From contig OZ024861.1 of assembly GCA_964017155.1 (NCBI GenBank), positions 52,555,809 through 52,619,808 on the forward strand: a DNA stretch of 64,000 nt. Direction: 5' to 3'. Below the pieces are notes generated by a model, which was given only the letters and a program-made list of their open reading frames with translations, was not told the DNA's origin and made no database searches. Position 1 is the first letter of the stretch, and each line of letters starts with the position of its first letter. Origin of the DNA: Oasisia sp. SBJ-2009. Taxonomy: Eukaryota > Annelida > Polychaeta > Sabellida > Siboglinidae. Shown one piece after another: positions 13,140 to 25,200 of this stretch. Made by a program: the position numbers and the translations under genes.

Positions 13140-14867
13140 AGTGGCAGCTAATCCTTCCCTTCAAAAGAGCAAATGATTTTATAGTCTTGTTGTCGCATAT
13201 TTACAATCACATGCACGCTCCAAACAATACGCTGTCAGATGTCATGTTTTCTACCCGCGGCCAACCAACGCTTGTCACCGGCGCAAGCAAGACGCTCCCT
13301 TGTGAACTATCCGGTGCTGCACACGAAGACCATTTCGTTCAACCAACCGCAAACATCTGATATAAGTGCCCACACACGCAACTAACATTGTAGCAAGTGA
13401 AACATGGCGTTCGTTCATGCCATACATATTTTGTTAATTAGCATAGGTAAACCATATAAAATAATAATATAATTTGTGTGAAATGGTGAGTTATAAAAAT
13501 AATAAGCGGTCCCCAGAAATAACACTGCATTTTGACTTGGTGATATTTATATTTATTTACCTTACTTACATAGCAGTATAAAATATGGAATAACTAGTAG
13601 GATTTTTTCAATATCGCCCCATCATTGTTTATTGGTTTGAAACGACGCAGGATTGCTTATTTGCGTTTTATTTATGTTATTTGCCGCGGGATCTTATAAA
13701 CATGGACGTCATGTCGGAAGTGTGAAATTTATTTAACTTGTGCATTTGGGCAGAGAGTGGAAGTAATAACTGTTTGTAAGTCAACATTTATAGTGTACTG
13801 TACCAACAATTTGTCCATTCATATGCTAATATTCAATATTGTTACTATTGAATTGCATTAACTTCGTTTAAAACTGAGACTAAATGCATCTCTGCCCGAC
13901 TGACAGTGACAGTGTCAGTGAGACTGGTCACTGGAATCTGACACTGACAGTGAGTCGTTAGTGACAGCGACAGCACTTGTCAGTTGACTTGATTGAGTCT
14001 TGAGTGACATATGCCTGTAATTAGCACTTCTTTTAAGCATGTACGATTGTCCTTGTCTGAGTTGTAAATTCGTTATTTTCGACACAAGTTAGTTATCTCC
14101 AAAATAAACTAGTGCATTTACAACCTTCGCTTTGGAGGCTTGGTTCCATTTAGGATATTTAAAAGAACATGTGATGCGTTCTAATGAAATGAGTCATATA
14201 TCAGTGAACTTGAATTAGAGAAATCATCATATAAATATTGCAAAATTATTTCAGATGATTTTGACTTTTTGTCACCAAAGTATACTTTAATATTTTTTCT
14301 GTCAATTGGCTATGCTTATTTCTCATTTATATTATATTGTACAATTTATAGCTTGTTTAGAAAGGCAACGTAACATTTCACACATTAATTTTGTAAAATA
14401 GAACTGATAAATCGCATTTGTTTGAGTCGCATTCTTTGGGGTTTCCTTCGACGCATGGCGGAAATATTTGGTACTACAAGAAAGCTCATAACGCCCTCTT
14501 TCGGAATCTGTTAGTGGGATTCCCCACTGACATCAACTCTAGCCAATAGCAGCGCTTATCAGGGGGCCTGTCTGTATACAAACGTCACTCGAGGTGGGGC
14601 GTGGTTGATAGTGAGCACCTGATTAGCTTGAAGCTGTGCGTGAAGGCGCAGTGTGCACTCGCTAACTGTAAATAAGCCTGGTCGAGCGGGTTGCTGCTAC
14701 AAAACATTGCTAAATACGTGGAATTTGTTGCACTAATGTCAGCAAACAGTTAGCATGATATATCTTCGACAATGAAAATGACTTGGGAGTTTATTTCGAA
14801 AGCATCACATGGAGAAAACGGCCTATTTTGGAACAACAGCATACATGATCATGTGCTTACATGACCT
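13140..14867. promoter_or_regulatory. Divergent DAGLA/EXT2 5' region, candidate promoters
   Basis: This stretch separates the DAGLA start from the EXT2 side and holds no coding exon I can support. It is richer in CpG than its surroundings at 13240-13330 and 14450-14680. Around 14543-14604 there is a CCAAT box (14543-14547), a half-CRE CGTCAC (14583-14588) and a GC/KLF-type box GGGGCGTGG (14596-14604), a reasonable candidate for the EXT2 promoter and non-coding first exon. EXT2 coding starts only after an intron acceptor at 19185-19186, so an upstream non-coding exon must exist. Its exact position is inference. Confidence 0.4.
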
Positions 14868-15095
14868 CAGGGGCAGAAACTAACTTTTTTTACCACTAGT
14901 CCACCGGACTAGTGGCCAGGAAAGTTCACTAGTCCGCAGCCAAATCCACTAGTCCCGTCAAATTCATCAACACGGAGTCAAGATGACCAAATTATATGCA
15001 AAATTTATTTACGAAAAACATACCAGGTAGTAACGATAATGCACCTCTCTCAATCTGCACGATCCAAGTACTTGTCACAACTGGCATCATTGTCC

Positions 15096-17125
15096 CATCA
15101 TCGTGCTGTCGGTCGCGAAGCGACAAAGACTGCTTCCATCACTTGACTCTTGCTCTCCATTTGTCTCTCTGCTGTGAGAGTGATGTCCATGAGTCGATCT
15201 TTATGTCTCTCATCTTTAGGTTTCTCTTGATGGTATCTTTGAACCGGAGACGAGGGCGCCCTCTCTTTCTCTGACCAGAAGACAGTTGAGAGTAGAGAAC
15301 CTGCTTCGGTAGCCTGTCTGGTGACATCCTCATGAGGTGTCCAGTCCACCGGAGATTCTTTCTGATCAGAAGATCTTCCATAGATGGCAGCCCTGTTCGT
15401 TCTAGTATTTCCTTGTTTGTCACTTTGTCCATCCAGGTTATCCTCATGATCGAACGCAGATGTCGCATCATGAAGGCATGTAGCTTTTTAACCTGTCGTC
15501 TGTACACTGTCCAGGCCTCAGCTCCGTATAGGAGGGTGGACAGCACAATTGCACGGTATATCTTGCCTTTAACCCGCATGGACACATGGTGGTTGTTCCA
15601 GAGTCTCTGGCGTAGTCGGCCGAAAGATGCACTAGCCTTGGCCATCCTCCTCTGTATTTCATCGTCAATGCATCCGTCACTTGATATAGTGCTTCCGAGG
15701 TAGGTGAATTCTAGAACAGAGTTCAGCTTGTTTCCATCAACCATGATATCCTCCTCTCGGGTTCTTGTAGAGTTGGATTGGTACAGCACCTCGGTCTTCT
15801 TGATGTTAATCTTCAGGCCGAACTTCTTTGACGCATCGGAGAAAGCATCCACTATTTTCTGCATCTCTTCAGCAGAGTGTGCAACCAGTGCACTGTCATC
15901 TGCGAATAGCAGCTCTCTCATCAGTATCCGAGTAGTCTTGGTCTTTGCTCTGAAGTGTGCGACGTTGAATAGGTCAGCGTTCTGTCTGGACTGTATGTAG
16001 ATGCCATCCCCCATGTCTCGGAAAGCCTCGTCGAGCATTGCTGATAGGAAGATGGAGAAGAGCGTGGGGGCCAGTACACAACCTTGCTTGACCCCATTTG
16101 TGACACTGAACGATTCCGAGACTTCTCCTTCAACACTAACTTTTGCCATCATTCCAGTATGTAGTGCCTCGATCATTGTTGTGAACTTCTCTGGGCAGCC
16201 ATACTTCCTCAGTAGCTGCCATAGCCCGGTCCTCCCAACTGTATCAAACGCCTTGCTGAAGTCGACAAATACCATGTACAGTGGTCGGTCCTGCTCAATG
16301 CACTTTTCTTGTAGTTGTCGGAGACAAAATATCATATCCACGGTGCTCCGGTTACCTCTGAAGCCACATTGTGTCTCCGGAACTACCTCTGGTGTTATGT
16401 GAGTAGATAGTCTGTTGAGGAGGATCCTCGCGAAGATCTTGCCCGCTATGGAAAGAAGAGAGATTCCTCTATAGTTCCCACAGTCTGTTCGATCACCTTT
16501 CTTGTAGATGGTTACAATGCTTGCATCCTTCCATGCTTGTGGTACAGAACCCACCTCCCAGGCATTGGTGATTAGTTGGTGCAGTCTGCTGAACAGATTG
16601 TCTCCTCCGTGCTTCCATACTTCTGCAGGAATTCCATCTCCTCCAGGTGCTTTGCCATCTTTCAGGCCGGCGATTGCTCTAGCCATCTCATCCATAGTTG
16701 GAATCTCATCGAGGCTTGTCTTGATAATGCGCTGCGGGATGTTGTCCAGAGCTTCGTGATCTATGTCGCCAGGGACGTTGAGTAGCTTCTGGAAGTGTTC
16801 ACTCCATCTTGCCACAACTCTCTTGCTGTCAGAGAAGGTCTCCATTCCATCTGATGATTTCAGTTGAACAGATCCCTTCTTTTTGGGACCCCACACTTCC
16901 TTCAGCCCATTGTAGAAGCCCTTCATGTTGTTACTGTCAGCAGCTCTCTGCAGCTCCACTGCCTTCCTTTCCCACCAGTCTGACTTCAGTGCACGCGTGT
17001 GTTTTTGTAGCAATCTGCAGGCATCTTTGTATGCTGCAGTGGTGGACCTGGTGCTCCTGGTTTGCAACACTCTCTGGTGGGCTTGGTCTCTTCTGTTCAT
17101 AAGAGTCTGTCCCACTCTACACAAT
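15096..17125 (-). mobile_element. RTE-clade non-LTR retrotransposon, copy 1 (5'-truncated)
   Basis: A reverse transcriptase frame runs on the minus strand from about 17181 to the stop at 15139. The part shared with copy 2 at 50337-52220 starts at the DWWERKAVELQ segment. The 3' end has a very short untranslated tail of about 40 nt ending in a GATGATG repeat at 15096-15102, as in RTE elements, which end in short repeats rather than poly(A). The 5' part, including the apurinic endonuclease, is missing. The first codons of the open frame (Met-Lys-Tyr-Thr... to about 17125) seem to come from the adjoining hAT-like sequence. No frameshift or stop breaks the remaining frame, so the insertion looks fairly young. 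Confidence 0.85.
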
Positions 17126-17181
17126 ACTGGCCTTGACATTAAACTTTTGCATACACTGGCCCGGGGGCCAGTATATTTCAA
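15139..17181 (-). CDS. Reverse transcriptase of RTE-like LINE copy 1 (partial ORF)
   Basis: Up to 680 codons remain of a LINE polyprotein. Reading along the protein: a linker with SDWWERKAVELQ, a thumb/finger region with GKAPGGDGIPAEVWKHGG, NYRGISLLS, then the RT palm with FVDFSKAFDTV (first catalytic Asp), NGVKQGCVLAPTLFS, and LLFADDSALVAH carrying the FADD catalytic pair. The C-terminal part has the YLGSTISSDGCIDDEI and RWTGHLMRM segments seen in RTE/BovB-type proteins and ends WRARVK. An intact element would also encode an N-terminal endonuclease, which is absent. The RT would copy element RNA at a nicked target site. All catalytic residues are present, but without the endonuclease this copy is not autonomous. 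Confidence 0.85.
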   Translation of the reverse strand: MKYTGPRASVCKSLMSRPVLCRVGQTLMNRRDQAHQRVLQTRSTRSTTAAYKDACRLLQKHTRALKSDWWERKAVELQRAADSNNMKGFYNGLKEVWGPKKKGSVQLKSSDGMETFSDSKRVVARWSEHFQKLLNVPGDIDHEALDNIPQRIIKTSLDEIPTMDEMARAIAGLKDGKAPGGDGIPAEVWKHGGDNLFSRLHQLITNAWEVGSVPQAWKDASIVTIYKKGDRTDCGNYRGISLLSIAGKIFARILLNRLSTHITPEVVPETQCGFRGNRSTVDMIFCLRQLQEKCIEQDRPLYMVFVDFSKAFDTVGRTGLWQLLRKYGCPEKFTTMIEALHTGMMAKVSVEGEVSESFSVTNGVKQGCVLAPTLFSIFLSAMLDEAFRDMGDGIYIQSRQNADLFNVAHFRAKTKTTRILMRELLFADDSALVAHSAEEMQKIVDAFSDASKKFGLKINIKKTEVLYQSNSTRTREEDIMVDGNKLNSVLEFTYLGSTISSDGCIDDEIQRRMAKASASFGRLRQRLWNNHHVSMRVKGKIYRAIVLSTLLYGAEAWTVYRRQVKKLHAFMMRHLRSIMRITWMDKVTNKEILERTGLPSMEDLLIRKNLRWTGHLMRMSPDRLPKQVLYSQLSSGQRKRGRPRLRFKDTIKRNLKMRDIKIDSWTSLSQQRDKWRARVK

Positions 17182-18512
17182 AAGTTACTGCCCCCAAAAA
17201 AGTTACTGGCCCGAATATTGTAAAAAAAATATGCTGCTACCGAGGTGCCCATCACTTTATAAGACGAAGTTTCGATAGGAGTGGCACCATGAAGACTATC
17301 TGAAGCTCTTATGTTGCATGCGTTTATTTTTAATGTACATTATTCAGATTGCAACAATAAAAAGAGAGAACTCGACGTTAAATGAAATGTTTTAATTGTG
17401 GTGTAAGTCTGGTAATATAAAATCTGAGGGAACGTTCACACTATACAATTTTAGCACATTTATTTATAAACTTTACATGGATTAAATATTATGAGAAATT
17501 AAATATTAACCTCAATGACAACAATCAACGTCTTCTGTGAGTGTTGTGTGTCTTCTAAATATTAAATAATGAAGTCAGTTTAAATTCGATAAATAATATA
17601 AAACAAAAACGTGTTTTCATATTTAATATTAACAATTGATTTGCTCGTTGGCAATATATATTAATTAATAGTTGGTTTTGCATAACTGCATTGAGACTAG
17701 TCTAAAGCAAAGTCGGCGAAGTCGAATTCATGACTTTGTCTTTGACTGTTTTGATATGCTTGGGGCTTGAAGCTATAGCTGTCTGTCATGAAAAACATTT
17801 CTTAGTTGTGGTTGTGCCTGAAAACTATTACTGCAGAATCAGGCATACATGATACCATGATAAATTAGCACTAGAACGCATATAACCCGTGCCCCATCTA
17901 ATGACAAGCTATCCTATGACTACGTAAACATCGCGTCTGTGTGTGAGGCCGAGGCTGTCCAAAACACTTGTCCTCTTTCTTCCAAGATTGTTTTACAAAA
18001 TGTACCTGCAGGAATGGTCGTTTGCAACACTATCAAACGTTTCATAGTATAATTACGTAGATGTCTTTCCACTACGGAATGTGAACTAGCGTTTTATCAT
18101 GCAGACAGCAATGACATTGCCTACCATCCATAGCCAACGGCAATGTGTAACACGATCGCTGATTGGGTGAATAATGAGTGACTCCCGCAATTTGCCAATC
18201 ACGCAAGCATTTATAAAATATGACTTCCACAGTACATGGAAATAGTTGTATTCGCACGACAACATTTTAGACATATTGCGTAATAAGTTATATATAAAAT
18301 GTAACAAAACGAACGTTAATAAATAGACTCATGTTATTAAAGTCGTTCCATTTTTCTGTGAAGGGTCGGGTTATGGAAACATCGACGGTGGTCAGTAGGG
18401 CCAGGGGATTGAAACCACTTGATATTAAATTTAAAAACTGGTGGCCCGAACTGGCCCGACAGCTTTAAAACACGCGTCGGGTCATCGCGCCAGTGCCAAT
18501 TTCAAGCCCGGC
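17129..18512. mobile_element. Possible inner hAT-like fragment
   Basis: The sequence from about 17129 (GGCCTTGACATTAAA) and, reverse-complemented, from about 18512 (GGGCTTGAAATTGGC) looks like a second, more decayed inverted pair of the CAGGGCTTGAAATTAA kind. Both ends are followed by repeated ACTGGCCCG motifs (17154-17216 and 18438-18470). I could not find a convincing target duplication, and about 1.2 kb in the middle has no gene I recognise. It abuts the truncated 5' end of the RTE copy. Confidence 0.35.
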
Positions 18513-19203
18513 CGATAATACACGTTGCTATTCTTACGAAAAATTAAAAATGGTGCAAAATGGTGGCGTATTTCAATTATAAAATTATCAACTTTTGTAA
18601 CACCAGGTGGTGCCACTGACATTTCTGATGAATTCAGTAGTCCACCGGACTACCGAGTTGTAATATTTACTAGTCCGTGGCACAATCTGGTAGTCTCGGA
18701 CTAGCGGACGGTCCTTAATTTCCGACCCTGTGACCTCAAATTTCAAGTGTGTTTTCTCAGTTTGAACTTTTCTACCCCAAGCATGTTCAGTGTCGAATAA
18801 TTCTGGCTATGTATAAGCTAGGTCTATAATTGTACACCGTTGGAAAGCTAATATATGTACGTTCTAATGGTGTGACTAACTAAATTATTATCTTTTCTGA
18901 CTATCCTTGCAAACATGCTATGAATATGTAGAAAGGGTCCACCTGATGTCAGTATGTGTCATCTTTGATGCCACGATACCACGGGATCGCCTTGCTAATT
19001 AACTTTCAGCTTTCCGTGGGAATTGCTATGCTGATGGGTTTAAAACTGAATTTATACTACAAATGTATTTTTATTTTCATGTTGTCACATGATACATACA
19101 TACTTAATCTTTATGTATACATGTAAAACCAATTTTTGGTAATGCCTTGTTTCTATTCCATTTAAAGTGTTGCACTTTGTTTTCAGGTCCTCTCTCACCC
19201 GAC

Positions 19204-19224
19204 ATGCTACTGCGGACTCACTAG
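19204..19224 (+). promoter_or_regulatory. Short upstream ORF in EXT2 leader
   Basis: The exon starting at 19187 contains ATG CTA CTG CGG ACT CAC TAG, a six-residue frame ending 48 nt before the EXT2 start codon at 19273. It is in the right place to reduce EXT2 translation, but its start context (GAC before the ATG) is only moderate and its effect is inference. Confidence 0.45.
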
Positions 19225-19272
19225 CAGCAACATCCATTGCACCTAGCTAAGGCAGAGACTACAAGTGTCAAC

Positions 19273-22200
19273 ATGTTGCCTGGAAGTGGCAATGTTTACC
19301 ACAAACGAGCACACTTTGTGCTGAAACACCCCCAGTGCTATGCCGTGTTGTTACTTGTCATCCTTGTGGGTTTGTTTGTCACTGCTGCCCTTCAGTTCTG
19401 GCCGCCCAATCTAAACGATCACAGCGATCACAACCTGAGCAATTCGTACAACACTGAAAGCATCAAAGAAGTCAAACTTGGAAAGGAAAGTCACAGACCA
19501 AAACTGGCCGACCAGAGCTGTCTTTACCACACATGTTTTGATGTATACCACTGCGGATATAATGACGACAGTCGAATATCTGTTTACGTCTACCCGACAA
19601 TGAGGTTTGTGGATGAGCGAGGCATCTTGATAACCTTGCCAATGTCACAGGAGTTCAGTGAGATTCGACAGACGGTGATGGAGAGTATTTACTACACGAC
19701 TGACCCAGACAAGGCGTGTCTCTTTCTCCCGCCAGTTGACTTTCTCAATCAGAATAACATCCGACTTGAAGAAGTATCCCGGATTCTCGCTGCTTTGCCA
19801 CAGTAAGTACACGTTTTGACTTTGGGGATCATTACGAATTTAGATGTCAGATAAATATATTTTCTGGCAACTTTCCACTACACCGGCTTAGAATTGGCTG
19901 ATTTTATTGACATTTTTATGCTGTAGTTTCAATCAAGGGTCAGAACTGCTAGTATATCTGTATATACTAAACTGATTTTTGCCTAAATTTAAATTCTTGT
20001 GTTGGCACTTAGATTAGAAGCTTACGAAAGTTAACTCAGAATTTGTGAAATTATTTATTTATGATCAACTAAGCGTGACTGTTGAAATGTTTCAGTTGGA
20101 ATGAAGGCACCAACCACCTGCTCTTCAACATGTTACCCGGCAGTATGCCTGACTACAACACGACTCTAGATGTGGCCCGAGACAAGGCCATGTTGGCGGG
20201 GGGAGGCTTCTCTACCTGGACCTACAGACAGACATACGACGTCGCAATCCCTGTCTTCAACCCACAGACTGCTGACCTGAGCCCCCCGGAACTGAAGGAC
20301 TAGTAAGAACTAAGAACTACTTGTGAATGCAGAAGCAGATTAAGTAATCAGATGATGATGACGAACACATTACTAATTTACAAAGTTTGACAAGAGACAG
20401 CGGACAGGGAGTTTGGGATGTTCTAAATTGTATCTCGAAAGTATCGGTCATTTTCATAATTTCTACTGTTATTTCTCTTACCAAATTACCAACTGCACGT
20501 TTGTTTATTATTTTGTATTCTGTGATACTTTTTACATACATGACTTAGCAACTGTTGTTACATTTTTCTTTTGTATCAGTTTGCATTACGATTTTAATAA
20601 GACAGATGTATTGCAAGTTGGTGTGCATGTGTCTGTGAGGTGAATGTGTTGTAAGATGGGACACCATGCGGCTAAGTGATTGTTTTGTTTCCATAGCAAC
20701 AAGCTCCACTGGCGTCTGGTGTCAGCACAGATTGGGCTTCACATTGAGTATCGACAAGAACTGTCACATGTTGCTTCAAAAGACAGTCGCTTTCTCCTGG
20801 TGGAACAGTGTATCAATGTTGAAACTAGTAAAAATGTGTCAGTTCGATGCAAGGGCAGGACGCAATATTTCTATCCACAGATTCTGCAGGTACTGTTACT
20901 TTATTTCTTGATATGATATACATACATATATACAGTGTATATACAGATGACTGTCAAATGCATCTTCTGCATTAAGCGGACTATTCACATTAACTATGCA
21001 CCTGTTGTAAGTGACTAAGTCACATTGCGTGCTTCACCTTCTACTGTGTACACTGCCTGCTAGGCACATGACTAGTACAGAAACAGAGAACATGGACAGA
21101 GAACTGAAATTAATTGAAATAATACTGCAATACAAATAACAGTACTATTAAAATACAGTGTGGCATAAATAAATAACTTGGTGAGAAAAAACAAAACAAA
21201 GCCTCAGTGAAATATAAATAAAATTTATATTATTAGTATATTACTTTTGATTTTAGTGTATAAATGAAGTTATTGTTACAGGACTCAGTCTTCTGTCTGG
21301 TCGTGAGAGGAGTCCGTCTCGGTCAAACGGCCCTCGTCGATGCCCTCATGGCTGGATGCATTCCAGTCATCGTTGCAGACAGTTATGTGCTTCCCTTCTC
21401 AGAGGTGATCGACTGGAAACGGTAACGTTTGCCTCAAACTCTGAATTCTATGGTGTAGTGTTTATGTCGCAGAATTGTTTTAGCATAAATAACATCGTAG
21501 GAGAATTTCAAAATACATTACACGAATGTGATCATTAATTAATATCAAAAGCAATATTTCCATCACAATAATCTATTCTGTTGGTGCAATTTGACAAAAT
21601 GATTCGGTGGTTGTTGGAAAGTGTTTGAAAATATGTGTGGTCAATCATTTATCAACTGCATATGACTATTTGTCCATTATGCAAGAATTAAAATGCAGTC
21701 TTATAAAAGGTGCTGCCATATTACCTAAGAAATTACACCGATGTCATATGTAGTGTAAAATTCTGATGGGAACGTCATTGTTGACAATTTTGTGTCTACA
21801 ATATCATAGTGGGTGGCAATTTTTTTGAAGCTGTACCATTTTTATAATTCGCATACAGTCTGTCCTATAATGATTTCTATCACTGTCATCCATTCCACAC
21901 ATCTTGTCATGTGTGGCCACTTTTGTTACAGAGCTGCTGTGTTAGTCGAGGAAGACAATCTCGCATCAGTGATGACAGTTCTCAGTCACATTTTGCCCGA
22001 TCAAGCTGCCGAGATGCGCCGCCAGGTGGCATTCCTGTGGCACAACTATTTCTCGTCGATGCGTTCAATTACGCTGACAACTCTTCAGATCATCAACGAT
22101 CGTGTCTTTCCTTACGTCGCCCGCACGTACGAAGAGTGGAACAACCCCCCAAATATGGTAAATATGGTAAACAGTAATACTGGTATCAGTTGTCAGTGGC

Positions 22201-25200
22201 AAAGAAATGTCACTTTTTAAAAGTACTTTTATCAGTGGTAATGTAAATGCTTTTTATGCTGTTTCACGTGGAAAAAATAATTGGAACTTGTTTGTCAGAT
22301 TTGTTCAGTTAAACATGTTTTGTAACTTCAATGTGTAATTGATTTTGAACAACTTTGTAAGTGTTGTTTATAAACAGTCAGCCTTGGGTTTAATGCGTTA
22401 CCAAAAGTAACAATCAAATCTATTCTTTTAACAATACAAAGAAATACATGCTTTTATTAAAACTGACCGTGGAACTTATTTAAAGTGTACACACATGTTT
22501 GATATTTTGACATCAAAGAGTTGCGTATATGGGATGAGTTGAAACATTACGGAAGTGGATTTAAGGACGTTGTGGTTGTTTCAGATGTCGGTACAGAATC
22601 CACTTTTCCTTCCTCTCATGCCGCCTCGCACCGACGGCTTCACCGCTGTCATCCTCACCTACGACCGTCTCGAGTCTCTCTTCCGCGTCATCCAGCAGGT
22701 GGCGCTAGCACCCAGCCTCGCTAAAGTCCTCGTGGTGTGGAACAACCAGGCGAAGACACCGCCCCAAGGTCAGTTAACCCTTTATGGTCTCAATGTCTGT
22801 TAACCCATTTCCTCTGCAACATTTGTTAAACCTTTACTTCTTCAGTGTTTATTGACATATTTCATTCTCAAAATGAATTAACCCTTCAGAGCCTCCATAT
22901 TTGTTAACCTAACCCTTTACTGCCTCATTGTCTATTAATCCATTTCTTCCTCAAGGCTTGTTAACCCTTACTGCCTCAGTGTATGTTAACCCATTTCCTC
23001 TGCAACATCTTTATCCCGTTACTGCTGCAATGTTTCTTAACCCATTTCCTCAATGTTTGTTCAGCCTTTACTGCTTCAAATTTTGTTAACACATTTCCTC
23101 CCCAAGGTTTGTTAACCAGTTACTGCCTCAGTGAAGAAACAATTGCACTACAATTTGTGTGTTTATTTTTCAGCATCTGTTTGGCCCAAAATCAGCAAAC
23201 CGCTGAAGGTGATTCAGACTCGACAGAACAAACTCAGCAACAGGTGAGGACACTGAGATCATATTGTCATGTTGTTTTATTTCATGCTAATATATTTTTA
23301 ATTTAAATAGTATTTTATTATATATTCTGTATTATACTGTTCATTTAAAATTAATAATTATCAGTACTGTGGTTTCTCAAGCTAATGATATAAAGCACAT
23401 CCTTTCAAGACAAACAACTATAAAGCCCCTGTTCTGACCATGGTTTTGTTAAGCTAGGATTCCAAATGTGTTGAAACAGCCTTTGTATGCAGTAAATCAG
23501 TAGGAGTGATTCCACATGTGTAGATGTAGAAAACCAGATCTCTCAGATGTAGTGAATGAATCAGTTCCACAGAGATGTCAGTGACATCTGTACTGCAGCA
23601 GTTTCCAGCAGCTTCTGTACAAATGGAATGTTAGCTGTATGTAGCCAGGTTTGGTACCAATGAGTTTCATATAACCAGAATACAGTATGCGTACAATTGT
23701 ACTAATATTAAACACATTTTTTATCTAGTAAATCTAGACCATGCTGTAATTACTAGAATACTTTAAAAAGTTTGTGTTATATTTCTATTTTGTCAAGTTG
23801 TGGTGATCTGTGTCTGTGACAGGTTCTATCCGTATGACGCGATTGAGACAGAGGCAATTCTGGCTCTAGATGATGACATCCTCATGTTGACAACTGATGA
23901 ACTCGAGTTTGGATATCAGGTGAGATATCATGAGATATCAGATGAGCCAAGAACACTGTTATATCCAATAATACTGAAACACTGAGATATCCCAGATGAG
24001 ATATTGTGAGATATCAGGTTCAGTGACAACACCATGAGACGGTTGTGTTCTGGTAACTGGGTCTGATACTGCACAGTTTCTGATGTGGTGGACTTGTTCA
24101 GGAAGGGTTTATATGGTGCCTAGCTATTCTAATACCCATTGGACGTTTAAAAATGTGCTTGATACAGGAGTCTCAGAACAAGTCAACCGTGTTATTTGAC
24201 AGGGTGTTTGCATGACTGTGCTTATGTAAATAACACCTGGCATGTCAGCAACTCAGCATATCCTTCCGTGGATTGGGCCCGCGGACATCTATGTCCCCAG
24301 GAAGCATCTATAATTCATAGTTTGATAACTCGAACACGTGATATGTCACTGCTACTGATAATGCTTCTTGTGAGATCAAAGAAACCACCCCATGTGAATG
24401 TATGTCTGAAGCCTGTTTTACCTGAAGTCATCAGCAGTAAAAATGACTTGAGACAAATACAAATGAAGTCAAAGTATAATGTAAAATTATGTCTGCGACA
24501 GTACGTCAGTAGTTTCTGTGGAGGTACTTTTACTTCAGTAGTTTTTTACTATTACTTAAGTAGTTTTTTAGTTTAATTTTACTTCGTTTACTGTTACTTT
24601 TCTGGAGTCCTGGCTACAGGTGTGTGTGTTTGTGTCACTAGGTCTGGCGGGAGTTCCCCGACCGTCTCGTGGGCTTCCCTTCCCGCCTCCACCTGTGGGA
24701 TAATGGGACCGCCAAGTGGAAGTACGAGTCGGAGTGGACCAGTGCCATCTCACTCGTGCTTACAGGAGCTGCCTTCCACCACAAGGTGAACCATCTCTCT
24801 CTCTCTCGCACTCCACTCTCTCTCTCTCGCATTCTCTCTCTCTCACTCCACTCTCTCTCTCTCTTGCACTCTCTCTCTCCCACCCTCCATTGCTTCCTCT
24901 CTTTCCCCTAGCTCCCTATGCAATGCTATAATTTTTAGCCCTGTATTGTTTGCAAAGGAACAATTCATATTTGTCACTAATACCAGAAGTTGCAGCCTGT
25001 CACATCACTGACTTACAGTAGAGTTGTCATCAAGTCCTTCAGTGGTCAAGTTATAGTGACAAATTGTGGCTGATGGACTGTATGAGATGTTACACTCTCT
25101 CTCTTCCTCATTTGCCCCCATGCCTTTTTTTTTTCTGCTCATAATTTAACAGATATTATGTGTCCCCTATTGTACTACAGCTACGTGTACACCAACCTGC

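Larger units (their letters stand above)
14868..18730. mobile_element. hAT-like element with nested insertions
   Basis: The left end reads CAGGGGCAGAAACTAA (14868-14883) and the right end, reverse-complemented from 18730, reads CAGGGTCGGAAATTAA: 13 of 16 bases match as terminal inverted repeats. CAGGG starts are typical of hAT transposons. The flanks carry the direct repeat TGACCT (14862-14867 and 18731-18736), which becomes the 8-bp TGACCTCA expected for hAT if the first two bases of the left end are counted with the flank. Both subterminal regions carry inverted GTCC/GGAC motifs (for example AGTCCACCGGACTAG near 14900). No hAT transposase is visible, so it is non-autonomous or gutted. An RTE LINE and a second hAT-like piece sit inside it. 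The block lies in the EXT2 5' intron. Confidence 0.6.

Noticed and set aside
15332..17278. Plus-strand ORFs over the RTE element
   Set aside because: They are reverse-strand shadows of the reverse transcriptase; the same shadows appear opposite copy 2.
19237..19272. Upstream start for EXT2 at 19237
   Set aside because: The codon there is TTG; the first in-frame ATG with a good context is 19273.
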